A stretch of 34,010 nt of DNA from Muribaculaceae bacterium (GTDB taxonomy: Bacteria; Bacteroidota; Bacteroidia; Bacteroidales; Muribaculaceae). The position numbers and the translations under genes are program-made. Of this stretch, positions 1 to 9,685 are shown piece by piece. Below the pieces are notes generated by a model, which was not told the DNA's origin, ran no database searches, and saw nothing but the letters and a program-made list of their open reading frames with translations. The stretch lies in assembly GCA_017547845.1 (NCBI GenBank), contig JAFYNZ010000067.1, forward strand, positions 1 to 34,010. Direction: 5' to 3'. The stretch's first letter is position 1; every line of letters begins with the position of its first letter.

Positions 1-5
1 CAGTA

Positions 6-118
6 ATAGATATCTTTCTATATAGTTAAGGCTCGTCTTTGATAAGACTTCGCCTTTGCTACGCCTCGAGGCTCTGTCCCTATATGACCCTCTGCTAAAG
101 CATTGTCTTCACGGGACA
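6..118. repeat. Left copy of a dispersed repeat shared with the right end
   Basis: An 18-bp word (ATAGATATCTTTCTATAT) at 6-23 is identical to 33568-33585. Bases 71-118 align without gaps to 33662-33709 with 42 of 48 identical, including CTGCTAAAGCA and GTCTTCACGGGACA. A third shared word, TACATCTCGGTTA, lies at 225-237 and 33947-33959, in the same order. I infer a multi-copy intergenic element whose copies have diverged; no transposase or target duplication is visible. Confidence 0.75.
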
Positions 119-140
119 TTCACCCCTCTGCTACACGGAG

Positions 141-168
141 TAGTGACCTTAAAGCTTTAAGGTCACTA
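141..168. repeat. 28-bp perfect palindrome
   Basis: Bases 141-154 are the exact reverse complement of 155-168 (half-site TAGTGACCTTAAAG), with no spacer. It begins a run of related words, AAGGTCTTTAAGG, continuing to about 207. In DNA it could be a dimeric-protein site or a cruciform; in RNA it would be a hairpin. No gene lies close enough to call it an operator. Confidence 0.85.
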
Positions 169-207
169 AGGTCTTTAAGGACTCTAAGGTCTTTAAGGTC
201 AAAGACC
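142..207. repeat. AAGGTCTTTAAGG word array
   Basis: The word AAGGTCTTTAAGG occurs twice in succession after the palindrome (from about 169 and 187), with further GACCTTAAAG and TTAAGGTC half-words. Related words appear in the opposite orientation at 6959-7006, upstream of a TPR gene. The simple composition and repeated inverted halves mean each copy can fold into short hairpins. Its role is unknown. Confidence 0.7.
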
Positions 208-342
208 GAAAACCTTCGATGATCTACATCTCGGTTATTGACCTTAGGACTCTCTTCTTTTGCTACGCTCAGGGTCCCGGTCCCTTTGCTGACTATCGTC
301 TCAGGACAGTGACTCCATCGCTTGCTGCATATATATTTTTTT

Positions 343-791
343 AGCAGCAAAGGCAGAGTCGCTACAATCGGCAAAGTCGATGGAGGGAGTAGCAAAGGCA
401 GAGTCGCTGCTATCCCCTCGTTGTCCCTTGCTGTACTCGTTGTCTCGGAGTCGGATGTGGGACAGTGTACAGAGTCGCTGCTATGGTGATGCAGGTGTAG
501 CCGGAGTGGCAGTGTCCTCGAAGTCATCGACGAGCAGTGTCATCGGCGAGAATGTCTTTTGGGCCTGTTAGCCCTGTTAGGCCTTTGCTACACTCCTCTA
601 TATTCCTTAAACTCCCTAAACTCTCTCCCTCCCTCTCGCATGGGACATTACGGACAGAGTCGGGCATCAGGACAGGGACAGGACATCGGACGATACCCCT
701 CGATGCAATGTCACTGCTATCGTCGGAGTCATCGGATGAGCAGCAAAGGCAGAGTCGCTGCTATCATCGGAGTCATCGGCGAGAATGTCTT
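343..791. repeat. Duplicated intergenic words (24 bp and 20 bp)
   Basis: A 24-bp word with core GGCAGAGTCGCTGC is exact at 391-414 and 742-765, with a partial copy starting near 346 and a shorter one near 470. A second word, GTCATCGGCGAGAATGTCTT, is exact at 539-558 and 772-791. The copy at 742, with its left flank, has self-complementary ends (AGCAGC and GCTGCT), so it can form a hairpin. Spacing is irregular, so this is not a CRISPR or simple tandem array. Confidence 0.75.
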
Positions 792-874
792 CAGGCCCTT
801 TTCGCCCTAAATTTCCCTGAACTCCTTCGAATTATTAAATAATGTGTAAAGCGACAAAAAAATGTCGATAATTC

Positions 875-905
875 TTTGCGTTATGCAAACTTTTGTCTAT
901 CTTTG
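875..905 (+). promoter_or_regulatory. Bacteroidales-type promoter of the gcv operon
   Basis: The -33 element TTTG is at 875-878 and the -7 element TATCTTTG at 898-905, separated by 19 bp, which fits the Bacteroidota primary sigma consensus TTTG-N19-21-TAnnTTTG. Transcription would start near 911, leaving a leader of about 100 nt before gcvT. I found no recognisable glycine riboswitch in that leader. Confidence 0.8.
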
Positions 906-1010
906 GGGCAAAATTGCAGGCAATGAGCCGATGACCTTTGTTCTACCGCAATCATAATTGACCTCATTGTCCTAATAATCAGACAAATAACATTTTTAAC
1001 AAATAATACA

Positions 1011-2105
<1,095 letters not shown>

Positions 2106-2144
2106 TATTAACAATCATCTAAATATTTAATAAACATAGTTATT

Positions 2145-2525
2145 ATGAGCAAAGTATTGAACGACGTTCGTTACGCAGAATCTCACGAATGGGTGAGAAT
2201 CGAAGGTGAATTCGCATATGTTGGTATCTCTGATTACGCACAACACGCACTTGGCAATATCGTTTACGTAGATATGCCTGAAGTAGGTGACGAAGTTGAA
2301 CAAGGCGAAGAATTCGGCGCTGTAGAATCTGTAAAGGCTGCAAGCGACTTGTTCTCTCCTATCAGCGGTGAAGTAGTAGAAATCAACGAAGCTCTCGAAG
2401 ACGCTCCTGAACTCGTCAACGAAGACGCTTACGAAAACTGGATCATGAAGGTGAAGTTCAACGATGCAGCTGAACTCGACAACCTCCTCGATGCTGAAGC
2501 TTACGCTAAAATCTGCGAACACTAA
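2145..2525 (+). CDS. gcvH: Glycine cleavage system H protein (lipoyl carrier)
   Basis: The 126-residue protein is the usual GcvH length. It shuttles the aminomethyl intermediate and reducing equivalents between P, T and L proteins on a lipoyl-lysine arm. The lipoylation motif ESVKAASD is present, with the acceptor at Lys64, and the start YAESHEWVRIEG is typical. It follows gcvT by 39 bp. A 165-bp gap with a strong hairpin separates it from gcvPA, possibly adjusting the high H-protein demand relative to P protein (inference). Confidence 0.97.
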   Translation: MSKVLNDVRYAESHEWVRIEGEFAYVGISDYAQHALGNIVYVDMPEVGDEVEQGEEFGAVESVKAASDLFSPISGEVVEINEALEDAPELVNEDAYENWIMKVKFNDAAELDNLLDAEAYAKICEH

Positions 2526-2547
2526 TCGAGACTAACGACTTATCTAA

Positions 2548-2586
2548 GTATGGGTCTTATAGGCATAAGCCCTATAGGACCCGTAT
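2548..2586 (+). other. Long hairpin between gcvH and gcvPA
   Basis: GGGTCTTATAGG (2552-2563) pairs with CCTATAGGACCC (2571-2582) over 12 bp with one G-T wobble and a 7-nt loop; weaker pairs extend it outward to about 16 bp. No T-run follows, so it is not a classical terminator. It could stabilise the 3' end of a gcvTH message, act as a processing site, or cause partial termination. Confidence 0.6.
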
Positions 2587-2690
2587 TAATTTAAGGCGAC
2601 CACCACTGCGTAGGAAGCCTACAAAAGTCAAAGCATTATTTAAATCCGGGAATTAACCGAAATTCCCTTCAATTTAGACCTAATTTTTCT

Positions 2691-4016
2691 ATGAGCAATA
2701 AATTTATTCCACACACTGAAGAGGATATCCGCTTCATGCTCGACCGTATCGGCGTTAAGAGCATCGACGACCTCTATGCTGAAGTACCGGAAGAAGTGAA
2801 GCTTAAGGGCGACTACAACATCCCTTCTGCAATGTCGGAAATCGAAATCCGCAAATACTTCAACGAACTTGGCAGCAAAAACCGCCAACTCACAATCTTT
2901 GCCGGCGGTGGCGTTTACGACCACTACTCTCCATCAGTAATCGCTCACCTACTCTCTCGTAGCGAGTTTTACACAGCCTACACTCCATATCAACCAGAAA
3001 TCTCTCAAGGTACGCTCCAGTACATCTTCGAATATCAGAGCATGATTTCAGAGCTCAACGGCATGGAATGCACCAATGCTTCTATGTATGACGGTGCTAC
3101 TGCTACGGCTGAAGCAATGTTCATGATGGTCGCTTCTGCAAAGAAGAAAAATCGCGTCGTTATCTCTGCGACCGTAGCCGACAGAGTCATCAACGTCGTT
3201 AAGACCTACGCTAAATTCCGCGGCATCGACCTCACAGTGGCTCCTGAGAAAGACGGCATCACAGACTTCGATGCTATCAAGGCTGAACTCGAAGCAGGCG
3301 ACGTGGCAGGCGTTATCGTCGCTACTCCTAATAAATATGGTATCGTAGAAGACTACACCGGCTATGCCGACACTATCCACGCTGCAAAGGGTATGCTCGC
3401 TATCAATGCCGACCCTTCTGCTTTGGCTGTGCTTCGCACTCCTAAGGAATGGGGCGCTGACATCGCTTGTGGTGACGGTCAGTCACTCGGTATGCCTCTC
3501 TGCTTCGGTGGTCCTTACCTCGGCTACATGTCTTGCTCTTCAGCGACTCTCCGCAAGATGCCGGGTCGCGTAGTAGGTGCTACAAAAGATGCCGACGGCA
3601 AACGTGCATTCGTACTCACACTCCAAGCTCGCGAGCAACACATCCGTCGCGAAAAGGCTACTTCAAACATCTGTTCCAACCAGTCATTGATGGCACTCTA
3701 TGCCACTATCTACATGGCTTTGATGGGCAAAGAAGGTATGAAGGAAGTCAATCGCCTCTCTGCTGACGGTGCTCACTACCTCTACAACGCACTCTTGGCT
3801 ACAGGCAAGTTTGAACCTGCATTCCCTGGCAAGCCATTCCTTAAAGAGTTTGTCGTTAAGACATCACTCGACATCAAGGCTGTCAACAAGAAGCTCGAAG
3901 AAAACGGCATCATGGGTGGTCTCGACCTCGGCAATGGCATGGTAGCATTTGCCGTAACTGAAAAGCGCACTAAAGCCGAAATCGATCGTTTAATCACTTT
4001 AATGACGGAGGAATAA
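2691..4016 (+). CDS. gcvPA: Glycine dehydrogenase (decarboxylating) subunit 1, P-protein N-terminal half
   Basis: The 441-residue product corresponds to the N-terminal half of glycine decarboxylase in organisms with a split P protein. It starts FIPHTEEDIRFMLDRIG and contains the conserved GGGVYDHYSPSVI, YTPYQPEISQG and ATATAEAM segments. With GcvPB it decarboxylates glycine and loads the aminomethyl group onto H protein. This half lacks the PLP-binding lysine, which is on GcvPB. Its stop codon lies 3 bp before the gcvPB start, so the two are surely cotranscribed and probably translationally coupled. Confidence 0.96.
   Translation: MSNKFIPHTEEDIRFMLDRIGVKSIDDLYAEVPEEVKLKGDYNIPSAMSEIEIRKYFNELGSKNRQLTIFAGGGVYDHYSPSVIAHLLSRSEFYTAYTPYQPEISQGTLQYIFEYQSMISELNGMECTNASMYDGATATAEAMFMMVASAKKKNRVVISATVADRVINVVKTYAKFRGIDLTVAPEKDGITDFDAIKAELEAGDVAGVIVATPNKYGIVEDYTGYADTIHAAKGMLAINADPSALAVLRTPKEWGADIACGDGQSLGMPLCFGGPYLGYMSCSSATLRKMPGRVVGATKDADGKRAFVLTLQAREQHIRREKATSNICSNQSLMALYATIYMALMGKEGMKEVNRLSADGAHYLYNALLATGKFEPAFPGKPFLKEFVVKTSLDIKAVNKKLEENGIMGGLDLGNGMVAFAVTEKRTKAEIDRLITLMTEE
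4007..4011 (+). promoter_or_regulatory. Shine-Dalgarno-like site for gcvPB
   Basis: GGAGG lies at 4007-4011 inside the last codons of gcvPA, 8 bp before the ATG at 4020. Shine-Dalgarno sites are uncommon in this phylum and in the rest of the window, so this one supports coupled translation of the two P-protein halves. Confidence 0.6.
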
Positions 4017-4019
4017 GAC

Positions 4020-5486
4020 ATGAAATACTACGATAAACTTATATTTGAACTCTCACGCCCGGGACGTAAAGGCTACGAATTGCCTAAAAACGAATACGGC
4101 ATCAATGAATGCTCTATCCCTGCAGAACTCCGTCGTGAAGCTTCGCTCGACCTCCCGGAAGTCAGCGAGTTGGACGTTGTTCGCCACTACACCAACCTTT
4201 CGACTAAAAACTTCGGTGTCGACACAGGCTTCTACCCATTGGGCTCTTGTACAATGAAGTACAACCCTAAAATCAATGAAGAAGTGTCGGCTATGCCACA
4301 GTTCAACAATATCCACCCTCTTCAAAGCGAAGACTCTATCCAAGGCGCATTGGAACTCTACTACAACCTTCAAGTAGCACTCTCCAACATCGCAGGTTTC
4401 GCAGAGTTTACTCTCAACCCTTACGCAGGTGCTCACGGCGAGTTGACCGGTCTTATGGTGATGCGTCAATACCACGAGTCACGCGGCGACTTCAAGCGCA
4501 CTAAGGTCATCATTCCTAACAGTGCTCACGGCACCAACCCTGCATCAGCTATGGTGGCAGGTCTCCAAGTGGTGGAAGTGAAGTCAAAGCCAAACGGCTC
4601 AGTCGACGTTGAAGACCTCAAGCCATTGCTCGACGACACTATCGCAGGTATCATGATGACCAACCCTAACACGCTCGGTATGTTTGAAGTGGAAATCATG
4701 GAAATCGCTAAACTTGTGCACGAAGCAGGCGGTCTGCTCTACTATGATGGTGCCAACCTCAACCCACTCCTCGGTAAGGTGCGTCCTGGTGACATGGGCT
4801 TCGACATCATGCACATCAATATCCACAAGACATTCTCAACACCTCACGGTGGTGGTGGTCCTGGTTCAGGTCCTGTCGGTGTGGCAGAAAAGCTCGTTGA
4901 CTTCCTCCCTAACCCACGCGTTAAGAAGAACGACGAAGGTCGCTTCTATATCGACTGTGGTAAGGACAGCCTCGGCTCAGTCTCTACATTCTTCGGCAAC
5001 TTCGGCGTGATGCTCCGCGCTTACGCATATATCCTCACCCTCGGTAAGGAAAACCTCAAGAACGTTGGTCCAATGGCTACTCTCAATGCCAACTACATCA
5101 AGGAGTGTCTCAAAGACGACTATCTCCTCCCTATCGATGGCGTTTGCAAGCACGAAATGGTATTCGACGGTCTCAAAGACAAGAGCACAGGCGTGACTAC
5201 GCTCAACATCGCTAAACGCCTCCTCGACTACGGTTTCCACGCTCCTACCATCTACTTCCCACTCCTCTTCCACGAGTCAATGATGATCGAGCCTACCGAA
5301 ACCGAATCACTCGAAACTCTCGACGAATTCATCGAAGTAATGCACAAAGTAGCTAAGGAAGCTCGCGAAACTCCGGACGACGTTAAGAACGCTCCATTGA
5401 CAACTTTGGTGCGCAAACTCGACGAAACCGGTGCAGCAAAGAACCCTATCCTCAACTACAAAACACTCAAAGCTAATGCACAGTAA
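4020..5486 (+). CDS. gcvPB: Glycine dehydrogenase (decarboxylating) subunit 2, P-protein C-terminal half
   Basis: The 488-residue protein is the PLP-carrying half of split glycine decarboxylase. The cofactor motif [18 protein letters not shown] is complete, placing the Schiff-base lysine at Lys270; [11 protein letters not shown] and YYDGANLNP, which line the cofactor pocket, are also present. It works as a heterotetramer with GcvPA. Its 3' end overlaps the start of lpd by 11 bp, another sign of translational coupling within the operon. Confidence 0.97.
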   Translation: MKYYDKLIFELSRPGRKGYELPKNEYGINECSIPAELRREASLDLPEVSELDVVRHYTNLSTKNFGVDTGFYPLGSCTMKYNPKINEEVSAMPQFNNIHPLQSEDSIQGALELYYNLQVALSNIAGFAEFTLNPYAGAHGELTGLMVMRQYHESRGDFKRTKVIIPNSAHGTNPASAMVAGLQVVEVKSKPNGSVDVEDLKPLLDDTIAGIMMTNPNTLGMFEVEIMEIAKLVHEAGGLLYYDGANLNPLLGKVRPGDMGFDIMHINIHKTFSTPHGGGGPGSGPVGVAEKLVDFLPNPRVKKNDEGRFYIDCGKDSLGSVSTFFGNFGVMLRAYAYILTLGKENLKNVGPMATLNANYIKECLKDDYLLPIDGVCKHEMVFDGLKDKSTGVTTLNIAKRLLDYGFHAPTIYFPLLFHESMMIEPTETESLETLDEFIEVMHKVAKEARETPDDVKNAPLTTLVRKLDETGAAKNPILNYKTLKANAQ

Positions 5487-6831
5487 CCTTATTATAATAG
5501 GTGCAGGTCCGGGCGGTTATGAGACCGCCTTGGATGCTGCTAAACGTGGCATGAGCGTTACGCTTTTCGAAGGCGCACACCTCGGTGGTACTTGCCTCAA
5601 CGAAGGTTGTATCCCGACTAAGTGCCTCTGCAAGAACGCAGAAGTGCTCACACAATTCAAAGAAGCCGACAAGTTTGGTATCGACGATTTCCAATTCACT
5701 TTCGACTTCAGCAAGGTCATGGCTCGCAAAAACGAAGTCATCGCTACACTCCGCGAAGGTATCGCATCGCTGATGAAGGCAGCTAAGGTCAACGTCGTAG
5801 AGGCTTACGCTTCTTTCAAAGACGCCAAGACCATCGTCGCTAACGGCGAAGAATACACTGCCGACAACATCATCATCGCCACAGGTAGCACCTCTCGTTC
5901 CCTCCCTATCCCGGGAGCAGACCTCGACTGCGTCATGAACTCTACCGACTTGCTCAACATCGACCGCATCCCTGAAAGCATCTGCATCGTGGGTGGTGGT
6001 GTCATCGGTATGGAATTCGCTTCTATCTTCAACGCTATGGGCTCTAAAGTGACCGTAGTCGAATTCATGAAGCAAATCCTCCCTCCATTTGATTCTGACA
6101 TTGCTAAACGCCTCAAACAGAACCTCTCAAAACGCGGTATCGATATCCTCACATCAGCTGCAGTTCAGAAGATTGAGAAAAACGAGCAAGGCGAAATCGT
6201 CACTACCTACGAGTCTAAAGGCAAGACTGCAGAAGTCATCACTACCGATATCCTTATGGCTGTGGGCCGTGCTCCTCGCATCGATGGTCTCAACCTCGAA
6301 GCAGCAGGCGTGGAATTCTCTCCTCGTGGCATCGTAGTCGACGACAATATGCGCACCAACGTCGAAGGCATCTACGCTATCGGCGACGTCAACGCACGCC
6401 TCATGCTTGCCCACGTAGCGACTTTCCAAGGCATTCGTGCCCTCAACGCTATCGAAGGCAAAGCCGACGAAATCGACTTCAGCATCGTACCATCAGCCGT
6501 GTTTACTCAGCCTGAGTGTGGCATGGTCGGCATGACAGAAGAGCAATGCAAAGCAGCGGGCATCGCTATACGCACAGGACAATCATTCTTCCGCGCCAAC
6601 GGTAAGGCTCTCGCCCTCGGCGAACCTGACGGCCTCTGCAAGCTCATCTTCAACGCTGAAGACGGACGACTCATCGGTGCTCACATCATGGGCGTACAAG
6701 CTGCCGACCTCGCTCAGCAAGCCGGCGACCTCATGACTCGTGGCACTACACTCCACCAAATGCACGACATCATCTTCGGACACCCTACTGTCAGCGAAGT
6801 GATACTCTCAGCCGTACACGCAGTGAAGTAA
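5476..6831 (+). CDS. lpdA: Dihydrolipoyl dehydrogenase (glycine cleavage L protein)
   Basis: The 451-residue flavoprotein reoxidises dihydrolipoyl-H protein with NAD+. The N-terminal FAD motif [13 protein letters not shown] is followed by the redox disulfide [13 protein letters not shown] (Cys40 and Cys45). A second NAD-binding [10 protein letters not shown] and the C-terminal catalytic GHPTVSE with its His-Glu pair are intact. I chose the ATG at 5476, because translation from it begins immediately before the Rossmann fold; the upstream extension would lie wholly inside gcvPB. Its location suggests a dedicated E3 for glycine cleavage, though it could also serve 2-oxoacid dehydrogenases. Confidence 0.96.
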   Translation: MHSNLIIIGAGPGGYETALDAAKRGMSVTLFEGAHLGGTCLNEGCIPTKCLCKNAEVLTQFKEADKFGIDDFQFTFDFSKVMARKNEVIATLREGIASLMKAAKVNVVEAYASFKDAKTIVANGEEYTADNIIIATGSTSRSLPIPGADLDCVMNSTDLLNIDRIPESICIVGGGVIGMEFASIFNAMGSKVTVVEFMKQILPPFDSDIAKRLKQNLSKRGIDILTSAAVQKIEKNEQGEIVTTYESKGKTAEVITTDILMAVGRAPRIDGLNLEAAGVEFSPRGIVVDDNMRTNVEGIYAIGDVNARLMLAHVATFQGIRALNAIEGKADEIDFSIVPSAVFTQPECGMVGMTEEQCKAAGIAIRTGQSFFRANGKALALGEPDGLCKLIFNAEDGRLIGAHIMGVQAADLAQQAGDLMTRGTTLHQMHDIIFGHPTVSEVILSAVHAVK

Positions 6832-6898
6832 TCCCCACAGCCACCGACACAGAGTGGCACACAGACAAAGACAAAGTGTTCCGACACTATAATCCGAT

Positions 6899-6929
6899 AG
6901 AGGGTGGCACTTCAAAGTCGCCCTCTTTC
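6899..6929 (+). terminator. Probable terminator of the gcv operon
   Basis: AGAGGGTGG (6899-6907) pairs with TCGCCCTCT (6918-6926) as a 9-bp stem with wobbles, followed by a weak T-rich tail (TTCATTT). It is the only good hairpin after lpd. Confidence 0.5.
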
Positions 6930-6958
6930 ATTTAATGAAATTTAGGGACATTTTATAA

Positions 6959-7006
6959 TTTAAGGACCTTAAAGACCTTAGAGATTCTAAAGACCTTAAA
7001 GCTCCT
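6959..7006. repeat. Second locus of GACCTTAAAGACC words
   Basis: GGACCTTAAAGACCTTAGAG and CTAAAGACCTTAAAGC repeat the words seen near 142-207 in the opposite orientation. The array lies 25-70 bp upstream of the TPR gene at 7031. It can form overlapping short hairpins. Whether it influences that gene is not visible. Confidence 0.6.
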
Positions 7007-7030
7007 CCCCTAACCCGACATCACCTCCCA

Positions 7031-7843
7031 ATGAAGCACCTCCTATCCATATTGCTGCTATCAACTCTCAGCGCCCTGACAGTCTCTGCCAAGGACTACT
7101 ACGAGCGTGTCGACTCAGCCGACATCTACATCGCTCGAAACAAGTGGGCCGATGCCGAACGCACCCTCAAAGAAGCCCTACGACTTGAGCCGGGCAATAT
7201 CCTAAACTCGATGCTACTATCCAATCTCGGATATGTTCAGCACACACAGGGCAAGTTGCAGGAGGCCATCGAAAGCTATGACGTGGCACTCGCCATGACT
7301 CCCAACTCGCTGGTGCTGCTTAAAAACCGTGCCAACGCACTCATCGACGCAGGACTCATCGATAGAGCCTACGACGATCTCACAGCAGCCATCGACATTG
7401 AGCCCGACAACCAAGAGTGTCGTAGCCGTCACGGATTTGTAGCCCTACAACTCGGCAAATACGACTCAGCCAAAGCCGACTTCGAGACTATTCTATGCCT
7501 TCACCCATCGTCAGCCGACGCTCTGCTCGGCATGACCATCAGCCTCGACTACCTCGGTCAATATGACTCCGCTATCGACTATGCTACCCAACTGATTGAC
7601 CTTCAGAAGAATGCCGACAACTACTTCACTCGTGCATTGCTCTATATCAAAGTCAACAATCTCCCGGCAGCAGACGACGACGTCAGAGAAGGGCTCAAAA
7701 TCGACAATAGAGAAGGCAATCTCTACCTCCTCCGCGCCTATCTCCACAAACTACGCTACCGAAAAGAAGAAGCAGAAATTGATAAAAAACTTGCGATAGA
7801 CTATAACGCTGATGCTCAATTGATTCAGCAACTTTTCCCCTGA
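7031..7843 (+). CDS. Secreted tetratricopeptide-repeat protein
   Basis: This 270-residue protein begins with a cleavable-looking signal peptide (MKHLLSILLLSTLSALTVSA) and then consists of TPR helices. Clear 34-residue units are seen around ADIYIARNKWADAERTLKEALRLEPGN, SNLGYVQHTQGKLQEAIESYDVALAMTPN, RANALIDAGLIDRAYDDL and RALLYIKV. TPR arrays bind other proteins, so a periplasmic scaffold role is likely; the partner is unknown. It is not clearly a paralogue of the two TPR proteins at the right end. It precedes the HU/SPOR gene, which has its own promoter. Confidence 0.85.
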   Translation: MKHLLSILLLSTLSALTVSAKDYYERVDSADIYIARNKWADAERTLKEALRLEPGNILNSMLLSNLGYVQHTQGKLQEAIESYDVALAMTPNSLVLLKNRANALIDAGLIDRAYDDLTAAIDIEPDNQECRSRHGFVALQLGKYDSAKADFETILCLHPSSADALLGMTISLDYLGQYDSAIDYATQLIDLQKNADNYFTRALLYIKVNNLPAADDDVREGLKIDNREGNLYLLRAYLHKLRYRKEEAEIDKKLAIDYNADAQLIQQLFP

Positions 7844-7870
7844 AAACCTCGCAGACAAAGCAATTTTTAA

Positions 7871-7902
7871 TTTGCAACTCTACCAAATTCTGCTTAACTT
7901 TG
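7871..7902 (+). promoter_or_regulatory. Bacteroidales-type promoter of the HU/SPOR gene
   Basis: TTTG at 7871-7874 and TAACTTTG at 7895-7902 are separated by 20 bp, an exact consensus match. The start site would be near 7908, giving a leader of only about 25 nt before the TTG start at 7933. This supports that start codon. Confidence 0.8.
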
Positions 7903-7932
7903 CACTGAATTTCCCAAAACAGTAAAACGAAA

Positions 7933-8940
7933 TTGACTAATATCTCTCAACATATTGAGCAACTCTTGCGCCGTCACGATTGCGTGATTGTGCCGACCAT
8001 AGGAGCATTCATTGTCTCCTACAAATCGGCGTATATCAACGACGAATGGGGCATCATGACTCCACCTAAGAGAGAAGTCCATTTCAATGCTTCAATCGTC
8101 AACAACGACGGTCTGCTTGCCAACTCTATCGCTCGCAAAAACCGTATCTCATTTGAAGCTGCCAACCTACTGCTACAACAGGAAATCGAAAAGATTCGCA
8201 CTCAACTTGAGCGCAACAAAGAGTACGCCATCGGACGACTCGGTATCCTACACCTTGGAGAAGAAGCCAACATCGACTTCAAAGCGTTTAAATCCGACAT
8301 TCAGCTCAACGCCAACTATGGCTTGAACCAATTCCGCATGAAGACGCTCAAAGAGATTCAGGAAGCTGTCTATGCCTCTGCATCTCCATCAGCTAAAGCC
8401 GACAATCGTAGCGATAAGAACTACTATATCCCGATCAACAAGCGTTTCGCTCAATACGCGGCAATGTTCATCGTCGTATTCTTCGCAGCTATATCGCTCT
8501 CCGTACCAAGCGGACAATACAAGCAAGAATACGCATCAGTAGTGCCTATCACTCAGTCTCACCAGACTCAGACTCCGGTCGACACCGTCACCCCTACCCC
8601 TGCACCTCAAGTCATAGAAGAGACTCCGGCGACAGTAGAGACCCAAGCGAAACCTCAAGCCGTAGCAGAGCCGACACCTGCCCCACAAGCTCCCGAAGCG
8701 ACAGAAACTACATCAGAACCACAATGCTATGCTGTGGTAGCAACAATGAGCTCAGTAGCAGAAGCCGAGAAATATATCCGCACCAAATCGACCGACAAGC
8801 AGTTGCAAATCGTCACCATCGGAAAGATGAGTCGAGTCTATACCGACTGCGGATCACGCCAAGAGATGGCCTCCATTATCACCAACACCGATTTCCAAGC
8901 AGAATTTCCCGGAGCATGGATATGGCAACCACGAAAATAA
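7933..8940 (+). CDS. Membrane protein with HU-CCDC81-like N-terminus and C-terminal SPOR domain
   Basis: The 335-residue protein has three parts. Residues 1-130 resemble the HU-like CCDC81 domain found in many Bacteroidota (HDCVIVPTIGAFIVSY, then GLLANSIARKN and the IGRLGIL segment). One membrane segment lies at about 172-191. A Pro/Thr/Glu-rich periplasmic linker leads to a C-terminal SPOR domain (about 264-335: CYAVVATMSSVAEAEKYI to WIWQPRK). SPOR domains bind denuded peptidoglycan, so the protein may link a cytoplasmic nucleic-acid or protein partner to the septal wall; this is inference. The start is TTG at 7933; the first in-frame ATG is about 120 bp downstream and would remove half the HU-like domain. 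Confidence 0.85.
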   Translation: MTNISQHIEQLLRRHDCVIVPTIGAFIVSYKSAYINDEWGIMTPPKREVHFNASIVNNDGLLANSIARKNRISFEAANLLLQQEIEKIRTQLERNKEYAIGRLGILHLGEEANIDFKAFKSDIQLNANYGLNQFRMKTLKEIQEAVYASASPSAKADNRSDKNYYIPINKRFAQYAAMFIVVFFAAISLSVPSGQYKQEYASVVPITQSHQTQTPVDTVTPTPAPQVIEETPATVETQAKPQAVAEPTPAPQAPEATETTSEPQCYAVVATMSSVAEAEKYIRTKSTDKQLQIVTIGKMSRVYTDCGSRQEMASIITNTDFQAEFPGAWIWQPRK

Positions 8941-8958
8941 TCACTCAACAGAGACAAG

Positions 8959-8987
8959 TCTCGGTCCCATACGGCCGAGATTTTTTT
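8959..8987 (+). terminator. Intrinsic terminator after the HU/SPOR gene
   Basis: TCTCGG (8959-8964) pairs with CCGAGA (8975-8980), followed directly by seven Ts. It lies 19 bp after the stop codon. Confidence 0.8.
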
Positions 8988-9501
8988 GTCTACAAAGCAG
9001 AACGCAAATGAAAGAGGACATCAGGGACAAGCACAGACACCCGGACAGGGACAGGACAGCAGTGAGGGGTTATGCTTAATGTTGATTGCTTAATGTTTAG
9101 CAGTGCCTTTTCGCCCTTTTGGGCACACAGGGCCATGCTTGTTGGAGCCTGCCGTGCCTTTTGAGCCTTTCCCATTCGACATTCAACCCCTTGCTGTCCC
9201 TTTGCTGTCCACGATTGCACTAGCTGTCCGTACCCCCACAGAGGGACACTCCGACACCCCATTAAACTCTAAACCCTAAACTTTCGCATTTTTTTGACCT
9301 AAAATGCTCTCGAAATTCTCTCGATGCAAGGCAAAAATCAGCGTTCTTTCCGACAAGGTCAAAAACTACGAAAATAGGCAATTTTACCCCAAATCACAAG
9401 AATCGGCAAAAAACGTCGAAAAAAATCAAAATTATTTTTCGCTGATATTCAGCAAATTACAAAAAACAGTAAAAATTTCTTGTAATTTTTTTGCTCAAAA
9501 A
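8988..9501. other. Gene-free region upstream of the tRNA pair
   Basis: No gene is supported. The first part (9000-9300) has intergenic words also found at the window ends, including GGACAGGGACAGGACA at 9043-9058 (identical to 670-685) and TGCTTAATGTT twice (9073-9083, 9087-9097). From about 9290 to 9500 the sequence is strongly A/T-rich; the 74-codon frame there has a Lys/Asn/Phe-heavy composition unlike the genes of this window. Confidence 0.6.
9454..9492 (+). terminator. Weak A/T-rich terminator-like hairpin
   Basis: AAATTACAA (9454-9462) pairs with TTGTAATTT (9480-9488), and Ts continue to 9492. It ends 9 bp before the tRNA promoter and could insulate it, but an A/T-only stem can arise by chance here. 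Confidence 0.3.
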
Positions 9502-9533
9502 TTTGGTCAGTTCAAAAAAAGGTCGTAACTTTG
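9502..9533 (+). promoter_or_regulatory. Bacteroidales-type promoter of the tRNA pair
   Basis: TTTG at 9502-9505 and TAACTTTG at 9526-9533 have a 20-bp spacer, an exact consensus. The start would fall about 45 nt before tRNA-Gly. Confidence 0.85.
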
Positions 9534-9586
9534 CATCGCATTTGAGAAAACAACGCCACTCAAACGCAAAACGAACATTAAAATAT

Positions 9587-9659
<73 letters not shown>

Positions 9660-9685
9660 CAAAGCACTGCTCTTTGCAGATTCAA

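Larger units (their letters stand above)
1..840. other. Gene-free repeat-rich intergenic region (left end)
   Basis: No convincing gene lies here. The open frames are short, overlap on both strands, lack family resemblance and read through repeated words. The region is built from recurring short words (GGCAGAGTCGCTGC, AAGGTCTTTAAGG, CCTTTGCT, GTCATCGG). It holds a 28-bp palindrome, duplicated 24-bp and 20-bp words, and sequence collinear with the right end of the window; these are listed separately. Similar words recur around 6960, 9040 and 33050, so this is probably a dispersed intergenic repeat family rather than a decayed gene. Confidence 0.7.

Noticed and set aside
120-842. Several open frames of 60-135 codons on both strands
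   Set aside because: They overlap each other, run through repeated words, show no domain and have Ser/Leu/Arg-rich composition typical of chance frames.
906-1010. Possible glycine riboswitch before gcvT
   Set aside because: The leader is about 100 nt and lacks recognisable glycine aptamer sequence or a terminator.
9304-9528. 74-codon frame upstream of the tRNA genes
   Set aside because: It lies in an A/T-rich stretch, crosses a hairpin and overlaps the tRNA promoter; its Lys/Asn/Phe-rich composition differs from all other genes here.
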